Source: Syntrophales bacterium (lineage in GTDB: Bacteria > Desulfobacterota > Syntrophia > Syntrophales > UBA2192). Taken from it: DNA of 6,606 nucleotides. Numbering within the stretch: position 1 is the first letter of the stretch; the number at the start of each line of letters is the position of its first letter. Below the pieces are notes generated by a model. That model had not been told where the DNA came from. It worked only from the letters and a program-made list of their open reading frames with translations, and made no database searches. The stretch covers positions 1-6,606 of the forward strand of contig JALOPC010000092.1 of assembly GCA_025454095.1 (NCBI GenBank). Direction: 5' to 3'. Below are positions 1-6,442 of this stretch, piece by piece. The position numbers and the translations under genes were made by a program.

Positions 1-231
1 CGTGTCGCGGACGATCTTCTCCACGTCCACGTAGCAGCGGGTCGAGACCTCGCCGCCGACGACGCAGAATCCCTTGCCGAGGAACACCTCGATGCCGCAA
101 TGCGGCATGTTGTAGACCGTCAGTCCGAGCTTCTTCTCCCCGTCGAGGATCGCGGCGATGATATTGGCGGCGATGGCGTCGGCGACGACATCCGGATGTC
201 CGACCTTGATGCTTTCCGATGTGATCTGCAT
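1..231 (-). CDS. metK: Divergent S-adenosylmethionine synthetase (MetK-like), N-terminal part
   Basis: This is the first 77 codons of a gene that runs off the left edge. The protein begins MQITSESIKVGHPDVVADAI and aligns by eye with the MetK N-terminus: TSES at 4-7, GHPD at 11-14, an IEVFLGKG stretch whose Glu48 matches the conserved Glu of the ACETYV segment in E. coli MetK, then VVGGEVST at 57-64 and a YVDVEKIVRDT end. MetK makes SAM from methionine and ATP in the cytoplasm; His and Asp of GHPD act at the phosphates and metal. Two oddities are visible: the usual Lys of GHPDK is Val15, and the stretch between GHPD and the conserved Glu is about eight residues longer than in E. coli. The ATG has a GGAGG about 4 nt upstream, slightly close. 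Two thirds of the protein, including the other catalytic lysines, lies outside the window, so activity is inferred. The family call is fairly sure; orthology to canonical MetK is less so. Confidence 0.8.
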   Translation of the reverse strand, partial: MQITSESIKVGHPDVVADAIAANIIAAILDGEKKLGLTVYNMPHCGIEVFLGKGFCVVGGEVSTRCYVDVEKIVRDT

Positions 232-257
232 GTGCCCTCCATGGTTGAAATTTCATC

Positions 258-284
258 CGGCATCGCTGCCGTACCGTGTTCGGT
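258..284 (-). promoter_or_regulatory. Two small hairpins in the metK-like leader
   Basis: The minus-strand leader contains two adjacent short stem-loops. One, at 284-273, is ACCG-AACA-CGGT. The other, at 271-258, is a 5-bp stem CGGCA/TGCCG closed by a GCGA tetraloop of GNRA type. There is no U-run after either, so they are not intrinsic terminators. I do not recognise a known SAM or SAH riboswitch in them. They may be incidental in such GC-rich DNA. Confidence 0.2.
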
Positions 285-302
285 GCGAAGTCAAACGGGG
301 TA

Positions 303-331
303 TATGTAACAGAGTTTCAGCCGTTTCTCAA
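303..331 (-). promoter_or_regulatory. Possible promoter for the MetK-like gene
   Basis: On the minus strand TTGAGA (331-326) is a 5/6 match to a -35 box. After a 17-nt spacer comes TACATA (308-303), preceded by TG in the extended -10 position. The -10 itself is weak (3/6). The site overlaps the end of the broken DUF502 gene and would give a leader of about 65 nt. An independent promoter is plausible because the DUF502 gene lies behind a strong terminator, but the evidence is by eye only. Confidence 0.3.
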
Positions 332-875
332 CTGCTTATTGTTCTCCGCCGGCGCGAGCATGCCGCCCGAAATGATGAGCTTGAAGGCCTCCTCGACGGA
401 CATCTACGAAGATGCTGATGCCGCGCTCGCCGGTCTTCCGCCGCAGCTCGCCGGTGACGGACCCGGTCACGAAGGCCACCGTGTAGAGCCCCTGGCGCGG
501 GAACTCGACGAGGACCACCCTCTTGAAACTCTGCCCCTCCTTGCTCACCATGGTCTGCACGATCTGCTTGATGGCCTGGTAGATGCCCCGGACGAGCGGG
601 ATCCTCTCGACGAGGGTCTCGGTGAAACGGAAAAACCGGGCGCCGGCGTAGCTCGTCGTGACCAGGCCGGCCAGAAAGACCAGCGCAACCGTCGCGATCG
701 CGCCCAGCCCCGGGATGCGGACTCCCAGCAGGGTCTCCGGGTGGATGACGGCCGGGATCACCCGGAGCAGGCCGTCCATCAGGTCGATCAGGAAGAACAG
801 GATGTAGATCGTCAGCCCGATGGGTACCGAGACGGCGAGGCCGGCGAGAAAGATGGTCTTGAGCCTGTGTTTCAT
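317..875 (-). pseudogene. DUF502 family membrane protein, internal deletion and frameshift
   Basis: The reading frame from ATG 875 encodes a DUF502 protein of unknown function. It has two hydrophobic membrane segments (about residues 7-31 and 55-75), then the family's SYAGARFFRFTETLVERIPLVRGIYQAIKQ region (75-104) and FKRVVLVEFPRQGLYTVAFVTG (117-138). The match stops at V157 in GISIFV. In the family this is followed by a PTTPNPTSGF-like stretch and then the C-terminal MSVEEAFKLIISGG motif. Here the PTTPNPTSGF stretch is absent and the C-terminal motif continues in another frame: from about base 403 that frame reads MSVEEAFKLIISGGMLAP and ends at TGA 319-317. The literal ORF instead ends in a 22-residue unrelated tail at TAA 338-336. 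Roughly 20-25 codons appear deleted, out of frame. The gene starts only 18 nt beyond the panCD terminator, with at best a weak Shine-Dalgarno. It is either a real pseudogene or an assembly error. Confidence 0.8.
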
Positions 876-893
876 GGATCGTGAGCCCCCGAT

Positions 894-926
894 AAAAAAA
901 GGGCAAAGGTTCGAGACGCTTTGCCC
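894..926 (-). terminator. Intrinsic terminator after panD
   Basis: On the minus strand a perfect 8-bp stem GGGCAAAG/CTTTGCCC (926-919 with 908-901) with a 10-nt loop is followed directly by seven Ts (900-894). It lies 27 nt after the panD stop and ends 18 nt before the DUF502 start codon, so it should end the panC-panD transcript. It leaves no room for a promoter between itself and DUF502. Confidence 0.9.
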
Positions 927-953
927 GGAATCGCTGCGGAATCGCCGACGACG

Positions 954-1304
954 CTATTTCTTGACCCTGTTCTTTGCGTCCACGTGGACGCACTTGGGGC
1001 TCCAGCCCTTCGACTCGGCGTCGTCCACCATGACGTAGCTGGCGATGATGACAAGATCCCCCTTCGACACCTTCCGCGCGGCGGCCCCGTTGAGGCAGAT
1101 GACGCCGGAGCCCTTCTTGCCCTTGATGGCGTAGGTCGAAAAGCGCTCGCCGTTCGATACGTTGTAGATCGCCACCTTCTCGAAGGGAACGAGGTCGGCC
1201 CGCTGCATGAGCCCCTCGTCGATCGTGATGCTCCCCTCGTAGTTGAGGTTGGCGTCCGTTACCGTTGCCCGGTGGATCTTGGATTTTAGCACGATGCGCT
1301 GCAT
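954..1304 (-). CDS. panD: Aspartate 1-decarboxylase proenzyme
   Basis: PanD decarboxylates L-aspartate to beta-alanine, the PanC co-substrate for pantothenate and hence CoA. It is made as an inactive proenzyme that cleaves itself at Gly-Ser to create an N-terminal pyruvoyl group. The 116-residue protein (E. coli has 126) shows the signature clearly: Lys9 and His11 in KSKIHRA, the cleavage site Tyr22-Glu-Gly24-Ser25, Arg54, Thr57 and Tyr58 in ERFSTY, and Asn72 in CLNGAAAR. These fall at the same numbers as in the E. coli enzyme. The ATG at 1304 follows a purine-rich GGGGGAG with about 7 nt spacing. It starts 45 nt after the panC stop with no promoter or terminator seen between, so panC and panD are almost certainly cotranscribed. 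E. coli-type PanD often needs a separate maturation factor (PanZ/PanM); none is in the window. Confidence 0.97.
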   Translation of the reverse strand: MQRIVLKSKIHRATVTDANLNYEGSITIDEGLMQRADLVPFEKVAIYNVSNGERFSTYAIKGKKGSGVICLNGAAARKVSKGDLVIIASYVMVDDAESKGWSPKCVHVDAKNRVKK

Positions 1305-1349
1305 GGCTTCTCTCCCCCTGTGTTTCCGGTGTTTCCCGTCACCGTGATG

Positions 1350-2207
1350 TTAAACGTTCAAGGGCTCCCCGAATACCGAGTTGTCGATGAGACGCGCCGC
1401 CCCGACGCGGACGGCCAGCGCCATGACGCTCTCCCGGTCCAGCCGGGCGACGTCCTTCATCGTCGTCGTGTCGCATATTTTCACGTAATCGATCGTCGCG
1501 TGGGGATGCCCGGCGATGAAGCGGCTCACGGCGTCGAGGATGACGGCCGCATCCCGCTCGCCCTGGGCGTACATCCCCTGGGCCATCTTCAGGCCCCGGC
1601 TCAGGCTCAGGGCCGATTGCCGCTCTTCGGGTTTCAAGTAGGTGTTGCGGGAGCTCATGGCAAGCCCGTCGGCTTCCCGGACCGTGTCCAGGCCGATGAT
1701 CTCGAGGTCCATGTTCAGGTCCGCGACCATCCGCTTGATGACGACGAGCTGCTGGAAATCCTTCTTCCCGAAAACCGCCGCGTGGGGCTTCACGAGGTTG
1801 AAGAGCTTGGCGCAGACGGTGGCCACGCCCCGGAAGTGTCCGGGCCTCGAGAGGCCGCAGAGATTCTGCGTGACGCCTTCGAGATCCACGTAGGTCTGGT
1901 AGTGCTGCGGGTACATCTCCTCGTTGGACGGGAAGTAGATCACGTCCACCCCCACGCCCTGGCAGAGCTTGTAATCCATGTCGAAATCCCGGGGATACTT
2001 GGCCAGGTCCTCCTTGGGACCGAACTGGGTCGGGTTGACGTAGATGCTCGTCACGAGGCAGTCCCCGTGCTTCTTCCCTTCCTCCATGAGCCTCAGGTGC
2101 CCCCGGTGGAGGAACCCCATGGTCGGGACGAACGCAATCCGCAAGCCCTTCTGTCTCTGGGCGTCTGCGAAACGCTGCATCTCTTTCGCTTTCTCGATGA
2201 CGATCAT
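1350..2207 (-). CDS. panC: Pantoate--beta-alanine ligase (pantothenate synthetase)
   Basis: PanC is a cytoplasmic enzyme that joins pantoate and beta-alanine to pantothenate through a pantoyl-adenylate intermediate, using ATP. The 285-residue protein (family about 280) carries FVPTMGFLHRGH (26-37) with the HIGH-like His34/His37, YVNPTQFGPKEDL (56-68), LCGLSRPGHFRGVATVCAKLFN (116-137), VFGKKDFQQL (145-154) for beta-alanine and nucleotide binding, and MSSRN (184-188), the KMSKS-like loop. I chose ATG 2207: the family starts close to this MIVIEKAKEM, and AGGGG lies 6 nt upstream. The same frame stays open ten codons further back to a GTG, but that extension would be translated from the terminator hairpin and is not family sequence. 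The gene has its own promoter and a structured leader, and is followed 45 nt later by panD, which supplies its beta-alanine. panB is not in the window. Confidence 0.97.
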   Translation of the reverse strand: MIVIEKAKEMQRFADAQRQKGLRIAFVPTMGFLHRGHLRLMEEGKKHGDCLVTSIYVNPTQFGPKEDLAKYPRDFDMDYKLCQGVGVDVIYFPSNEEMYPQHYQTYVDLEGVTQNLCGLSRPGHFRGVATVCAKLFNLVKPHAAVFGKKDFQQLVVIKRMVADLNMDLEIIGLDTVREADGLAMSSRNTYLKPEERQSALSLSRGLKMAQGMYAQGERDAAVILDAVSRFIAGHPHATIDYVKICDTTTMKDVARLDRESVMALAVRVGAARLIDNSVFGEPLNV

Positions 2208-2323
2208 GGCCTGCCCCTGGAATAAAAAAAGCCTCACCGTGCACGACGGGAGGCTGTTGACAGCGGAACACTTCTCGAGCGGTAACCCTCCGTCCCAGTC
2301 CCACAGGGGGATCCAAGCGGTGC
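2208..2323 (-). promoter_or_regulatory. Structured panC leader, candidate riboregulator
   Basis: From the inferred transcription start near 2323 to the panC ATG there are about 115 nt of non-coding leader. Besides the terminator, GACGGAGG (2294-2287) can pair with CCTCCCGTC (2253-2245), with a single bulged C. That pairing uses the left arm of the terminator, so the two folds exclude each other: a classic antiterminator/terminator pair. Further short stems are possible, TCCC/GGGA in the first part and GCTG-TCAA-CAGC just before the terminator. Pantothenate operons of some Firmicutes, Chloroflexi and Deltaproteobacteria carry the pan RNA motif in this position. I cannot confirm by eye that this is that motif. 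The ligand, if any, is unknown. Confidence 0.6.
2224..2255 (-). terminator. Intrinsic terminator in the panC leader (attenuator)
   Basis: On the minus strand AGCCTC (2255-2250) pairs with GAGGCT (2235-2230). An inner stem CCGT/ACGG (2249-2246 with 2240-2237) closes a CGTGC loop, with one unpaired T. Seven Ts (2230-2224) follow. The hairpin lies downstream of the panC promoter and ends about 16 nt before the panC ATG, so it would stop transcription before panC unless disrupted. It could also catch readthrough from ksgA, but its place after the promoter argues for attenuation. Confidence 0.85.
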
Positions 2324-2329
2324 GGCCCC

Positions 2330-2358
2330 CTAATAACAGAAGACCGGCGGGCTGTCAA
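2330..2358 (-). promoter_or_regulatory. Sigma70-type promoter for panC-panD
   Basis: On the minus strand a perfect TTGACA -35 box (2358-2353) is followed after exactly 17 nt by TATTAG (2335-2330), a 4/6 -10 box. The -35 begins 6 nt after the ksgA stop. Transcription would begin near 2323, giving the structured leader ahead of panC. This is the best promoter in the window. Confidence 0.75.
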
Positions 2359-2363
2359 GGGTT

Positions 2364-3203
2364 TTATCCCCGGCCGATCCGGTTGCTCAGTGAGGCGAAT
2401 TCCAGGACGGAAAGCGTCTCGGCGCGCCGCGCTCCGTCGATCCCGAGCTCCTCCAGCATGGAGGGTATCGCGTCCTGCCCCACGGGCAGGCCGGATTGCC
2501 GAAGGTTGTTCAGGAGCGTCTTGCGGCGCTTGGCGAAGCAGCTCCGAACGACATCGCGAAACAATGCCGGGTCATCGACGCTGCACAGGGGATCCCGGCG
2601 CATGTCCAGCCGGATCACGCGGGAATCCACCTCCGGACGCGGGACAAAACAGGACGCAGGGACCCTCATCTCCAGCCTCGGCTGCGTGTACAGGGCCACG
2701 TAGACGGACAGGGGACCGTAGTCCTTCGTCCCCGGCGGAGCGGCCAGCCTCTCGGCCACCTCGCGCTGGAGCATCAGGACGGCCCGGTCGACGGACTCGC
2801 GGTAGTCCAGAAGCCGCAGGACGATCTGGCTCGACAGGTTGTAGGGTACGTTGCCGACGACCCGAAGCCTCCCCTCCCCGCCGCCGGGCCGCACGGACGC
2901 GAAGTCGTACTCGAGGACGTCCCCGTGGACGATCTCGATGTTGGGCGCCTCTCCGAGTTCCGTGTTCAGCACCGCGACGAGCCGCCGGTCCACCTCGAGG
3001 GCGACCAGGCGACGGGCCCGGGCTGCAAGGAGCGCCGTCAGGACGCCGATGCCCGCGCCGATTTCGACCACGGTGTCCGTGTCGCGCACGTCGGCGATCC
3101 GGACAATCTTCTCCAGGATGTTGGGGTCGCACAGGAAATTCTGTCCGAGCCGCTTCAGCGGCCGGATGCCGTGCTTACGGAGAAGGCTCAACGGGCTCTG
3201 CAT
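2364..3203 (-). CDS. ksgA: 16S rRNA adenine(1518/1519)-N6 dimethyltransferase
   Basis: KsgA (RsmA) dimethylates two adjacent adenines in the helix 45 loop of 16S rRNA with SAM, late in 30S assembly. The 279-residue protein has the family signatures in order: LGQNFL (19-24), SAM-binding motif I VVEIGAGIGVLT (45-56), the acidic VALEVD (67-72), HGDVLEYD (93-100), the catalytic GNVPYNLSS motif (117-125), FVPRPEVDS (186-194) and the C-terminal FAKRRKTLLNNL (223-234). Length is normal. The ATG at 3203 lies inside the end of the preceding DUF2062 gene with a 29-nt overlap and no clear Shine-Dalgarno, which suggests translational coupling. The next gene, panC, has its own promoter beginning just after the ksgA stop. 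Confidence 0.97.
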   Translation of the reverse strand: MQSPLSLLRKHGIRPLKRLGQNFLCDPNILEKIVRIADVRDTDTVVEIGAGIGVLTALLAARARRLVALEVDRRLVAVLNTELGEAPNIEIVHGDVLEYDFASVRPGGGEGRLRVVGNVPYNLSSQIVLRLLDYRESVDRAVLMLQREVAERLAAPPGTKDYGPLSVYVALYTQPRLEMRVPASCFVPRPEVDSRVIRLDMRRDPLCSVDDPALFRDVVRSCFAKRRKTLLNNLRQSGLPVGQDAIPSMLEELGIDGARRAETLSVLEFASLSNRIGRG

Positions 3204-3642
3204 GGCGGGTTCTCATTCGGGTGACCGCATGTCGGGTCAGGAAGTACGACGGGACCGCGCACGCAACGGCAAGCAGCAGCCCCCCGACCTGCAACGGGTA
3301 CAGGATGTGCAGCCCGATCTCCAGGATGGACTGGATGTCGTAGCCGGCAACGGTAAACGGGTTTGCGGACATGCCCAGCACGGCGACGCCCAACTCGTAC
3401 TCGGCGAAGTAGAGGAAGGGGATCGTCAGCGGGTTGGAAACGATCGTCGCCCCCAGGATGGCCGCCGTGATGTTCTGCCGGAACAGCAGGCAGCTGACCA
3501 TGACCAGGGCCGTGTGAAACGGGATGGTCGGGGTCGCGCCGATGAAGACCCCCAGGCTCATCGCGCGGGCAATTTCCTCCGGCGCGCCGCTCAGGCTCAG
3601 AAAGCGGTTGTAGAAATCGCGGATCCTGTCCTTTATCGCCAT
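3175..3642 (-). CDS. DUF2062 family membrane protein
   Basis: A 155-residue small integral membrane protein of the DUF2062 family, whose biochemical function is not established. After a short basic N-terminus it shows the family's GAPEEIARAMSLGVFIGATP region (19-38) and the conserved SNPLTIPFLY (69-78). Three hydrophobic segments lie near residues 26-53, 56-90 and 109-137, and a basic tail (TRMRTRH) suggests a cytoplasmic C-terminus. It sits 4 nt after the tsaD stop and overlaps ksgA by 29 nt, in the same frame direction as both, so it is translated from the same message. No Shine-Dalgarno is obvious, which fits coupling to tsaD. The packing with t6A and rRNA methylation genes does not by itself show a role in translation; the association may be no more than operon inheritance. 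Confidence 0.9.
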   Translation of the reverse strand: MAIKDRIRDFYNRFLSLSGAPEEIARAMSLGVFIGATPTIPFHTALVMVSCLLFRQNITAAILGATIVSNPLTIPFLYFAEYELGVAVLGMSANPFTVAGYDIQSILEIGLHILYPLQVGGLLLAVACAVPSYFLTRHAVTRMRTRHAEPVEPSP

Positions 3643-3646
3643 GGGC

Positions 3647-4651
<1,005 letters not shown>

Positions 4652-4731
4652 GGCAGAGGGTTCTAGCACATTTTCTCTTTTATTTGAAGCATGAAACGCG
4701 TATAAGGAGGACACGAAAGGCATGGGGGACG
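4652..4731. promoter_or_regulatory. tsaD/nadB divergent intergenic region with displaced nadB Shine-Dalgarno
   Basis: These 80 bp must hold the start signals for both divergent genes. On the plus strand AAGGAGG (4704-4710) is a near-perfect Shine-Dalgarno, but it lies 21 nt before the nadB ATG at 4732, too far for normal use. It is well placed, 11 nt away, for an ATG at 4722 that is out of frame with nadB. Between them is a run of five Gs (4724-4728). TATAAG at 4701 resembles a -10 box but has no good -35 and would start transcription after the Shine-Dalgarno. I see no convincing promoter for tsaD. Confidence 0.5.
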
Positions 4732-6342
4732 ATGGAGATCAGGACGGACTTTCTGGTCATCGGCAGCGGGCTGGCGGGCCTGAGCTTCGCGATCAAGGCC
4801 TCCCGGTTCGGTTCCGTGGCGGTCATCACGAAGAAGAACGCCATGGAGTCCACGACGAATTACGCCCAGGGCGGGATCGCGGCCGTGACGGACTCCGACG
4901 ACAGCTTCGACCTGCACATCGGGGACACGCTCCGGGCCGGGGCGGGACTCTGCCGGGAGGACGTCGTCCGCTTCGTCGTCAGCGAGGCCCCGGGGCGGAT
5001 CGCGGAGCTGATCGACTGGGGCGTGGAATTCTCGCGCAAGTCGGGGATCCCGTCCGCCTACGACCTCGGCAAGGAAGGGGGTCACTCCCGCCGCAGGGTT
5101 CTCCACGCGGCCGACTCCACGGGCCGGGAGATCGAGCGGGCCCTCCTCGACAAGGCGCAGTCCCTCGGCAACGTGAGGATCTACGAAAACTTCCTGGCCA
5201 TCGACCTCATCCGCGAGTCGAAAGTCCGGGGCCGTGCGTCCCTTCCCCGGGAAGAGCGCGACCGCTGTCTCGGCGCCTACGTCTTCGACATCGACAACGA
5301 CCGGATCGACACCTTTCGGGCGCGCTTCACGGTTCTTGCCTCGGGCGGGGCCGGCAAGGTCTACCTCATCACCACGAACCCCGACATCGCCACGGGCGAC
5401 GGCATCGCCATGGCGTGGCGCGCGGGCGCGCTTGTCGCCAACATGGAGTTCATCCAGTTCCACCCGACCTGCCTCTACCACCCCGAGGCGAAATCCTTTC
5501 TCATCAGCGAAGCCGTGCGGGGCGAGGGCGCCGTGCTGAAGCTCAAGAACGGCACGCCCTTCATGGAAAAGTATCACCCCCTCAAGAGTCTCGCGCCCCG
5601 GGACGTCGTGGCGAGGGCCATCGACATCGAGCTGAAGAAGTCCGGCGACGACTGCGTGCTGCTCGACATGACCCACCGCGACCGGGGCTACCTGATGGAG
5701 CGCTTCCCTACCATCTTCAACCGCTGCCTGCAGTACGGGATCGACATGTCGAGAGACCCGATCCCCGTCGTCCCCGCCGCCCATTACCTCTGCGGAGGGG
5801 TCGTCGTGAACGGGCACGGGGAGACGAGCATCGACCGGCTCTTCGCCGCGGGCGAGGTGGCCTGCACGGGGCTCCACGGGGCCAACCGCCTGGCCAGCAA
5901 CTCCCTGCTGGAGTGCGTCGTGTTTGCCCACCGGGTGTGCGAGCGGATCCGGGAACTCCTGCCCGGTTCGGCAGAGGAGGAACTGCCGATTCCCGACTGG
6001 CAGTCCGGCAGCGCCACCGAGAGCGACGAGTCCATCGTGATCGAGCACAACTGGGACGAGATCCGCCGCTGCATGTGGAATTACGTGGGGATCGTGAGGT
6101 CCAACAAGCGGCTCGAGAGAGCCAAGAAGAGAATGGAGCTCATCACCCAGGAGATCCACGACTACTACTGGAGCTTCAAGATCACCCGGGACCTTCTGGA
6201 GCTTCGCAACCTCTCCGTCGTGGCGAACCTCATCGTCGCCTGCGCCATGATGCGCAAGGAGAGCCGGGGCCTGCACTTCAACCTGGATTATCCCGATCGG
6301 GACGACCGGTACTGGCAGCGCGACACGATCGTGAGGCGCTGA
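4732..6342 (+). CDS. nadB: L-aspartate oxidase
   Basis: NadB is an FAD enzyme that oxidises L-aspartate to iminoaspartate, the first step of de novo NAD synthesis; NadA then makes quinolinate. The 536-residue protein (E. coli 540) has the dinucleotide-binding FLVIGSGLAGLSFA (7-20), the flavin-site STTNYAQGGIAAV (40-52), RRVLHAADSTGREIERALL (121-139), FIQFHPTCLY (240-249) with His244, the SLAPRDVVARAID segment with Arg290, AAHYLCGGVVV with His351, and GEVACTGLHGANRLASNSLLE (374-394). Arg290 and His351 have the same numbers as the E. coli active-site residues. The helical C-terminal domain follows after about 435. ATG 4732 gives the family-like MEIRTDFLVIGSG start, but its spacing to the strong Shine-Dalgarno is abnormal; the TTG-initiated extension to 4684 is not family sequence. 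Such enzymes can use oxygen or fumarate as acceptor; fumarate is likely in an anaerobe (inference). It converges on purB. Confidence 0.96.
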   Translation: MEIRTDFLVIGSGLAGLSFAIKASRFGSVAVITKKNAMESTTNYAQGGIAAVTDSDDSFDLHIGDTLRAGAGLCREDVVRFVVSEAPGRIAELIDWGVEFSRKSGIPSAYDLGKEGGHSRRRVLHAADSTGREIERALLDKAQSLGNVRIYENFLAIDLIRESKVRGRASLPREERDRCLGAYVFDIDNDRIDTFRARFTVLASGGAGKVYLITTNPDIATGDGIAMAWRAGALVANMEFIQFHPTCLYHPEAKSFLISEAVRGEGAVLKLKNGTPFMEKYHPLKSLAPRDVVARAIDIELKKSGDDCVLLDMTHRDRGYLMERFPTIFNRCLQYGIDMSRDPIPVVPAAHYLCGGVVVNGHGETSIDRLFAAGEVACTGLHGANRLASNSLLECVVFAHRVCERIRELLPGSAEEELPIPDWQSGSATESDESIVIEHNWDEIRRCMWNYVGIVRSNKRLERAKKRMELITQEIHDYYWSFKITRDLLELRNLSVVANLIVACAMMRKESRGLHFNLDYPDRDDRYWQRDTIVRR

Positions 6343-6348
6343 AAAAGA

Positions 6349-6442
6349 GGAAGCTTGGACGCTGCAAAGCTGGGAAGCGTGGAAAAGGCAATTTCATTCT
6401 CTCATTTTCCCAGCTTCCCAATTTCTCAACGTCTCAGCTTCC
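6349..6442. repeat. Imperfect palindrome built of 8-bp units, between nadB and purB
   Basis: Two 38-bp arms (6349-6386 and 6405-6442) are inverted copies with 28 of 38 positions matching, around an 18-nt loop. Each arm is itself a degenerate tandem array of octamers: GGAAGCTT, GGACGCTG, CAAAGCTG, GGAAGCGT and GGAAAAGG on the left (the fifth running two bases into the loop), and CCCAGCTT, CCCAATTT, CTCAACGT, CTCAGCTT on the right. It begins 6 nt after the nadB stop and runs into the end of purB. The RNA would form a long interrupted hairpin, so it may act as a bidirectional transcription end or a message stabiliser. No T-run follows on either strand. Confidence 0.75.

Noticed and set aside
232..316. 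A SAM riboswitch ahead of the metK-like gene.
   Set aside because: Only two short hairpins are present; the leader is too short and lacks the conserved cores of the SAM or SAH riboswitch classes I know.
2208..2237. N-terminal extension of panC to a GTG at 2237.
   Set aside because: It would be translated from the terminator hairpin and T-run, and the ATG at 2207 has a well-placed AGGGG and a family-like start.
2208..2323. AGGGTTACCGC in the panC leader (about 2288-2278) resembles the T-box sequence AGGGTGGNACCGCG.
   Set aside because: The GG of the essential TGGN that binds the tRNA end is missing, the leader is far too short for a T-box Stem I, and a T-box ahead of panC would make little sense.
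1320..3343. Several long plus-strand open frames across panC and ksgA.
   Set aside because: Low-complexity Arg/Pro/Gly/His-rich translations opposite clear enzyme genes; they are high-GC shadows.
4652..4723. N-terminal extension of tsaD to an upstream start.
   Set aside because: The added 24 residues have no family match; TsaD proteins begin close to the MLILGIESSCDET sequence at 4651.
4663..6276. A 537-codon open frame on the minus strand antisense to nadB.
   Set aside because: It resembles no family, is rich in Asp, Val, His, Arg and Pro as expected for the antisense of GC-rich codons, and nadB matches its family along the full length.
6349..6442. CRISPR array or transposon ends at the palindromic repeat.
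   Set aside because: There are no regular spacers, no transposase and no target-site duplication; the units are contiguous degenerate octamers.
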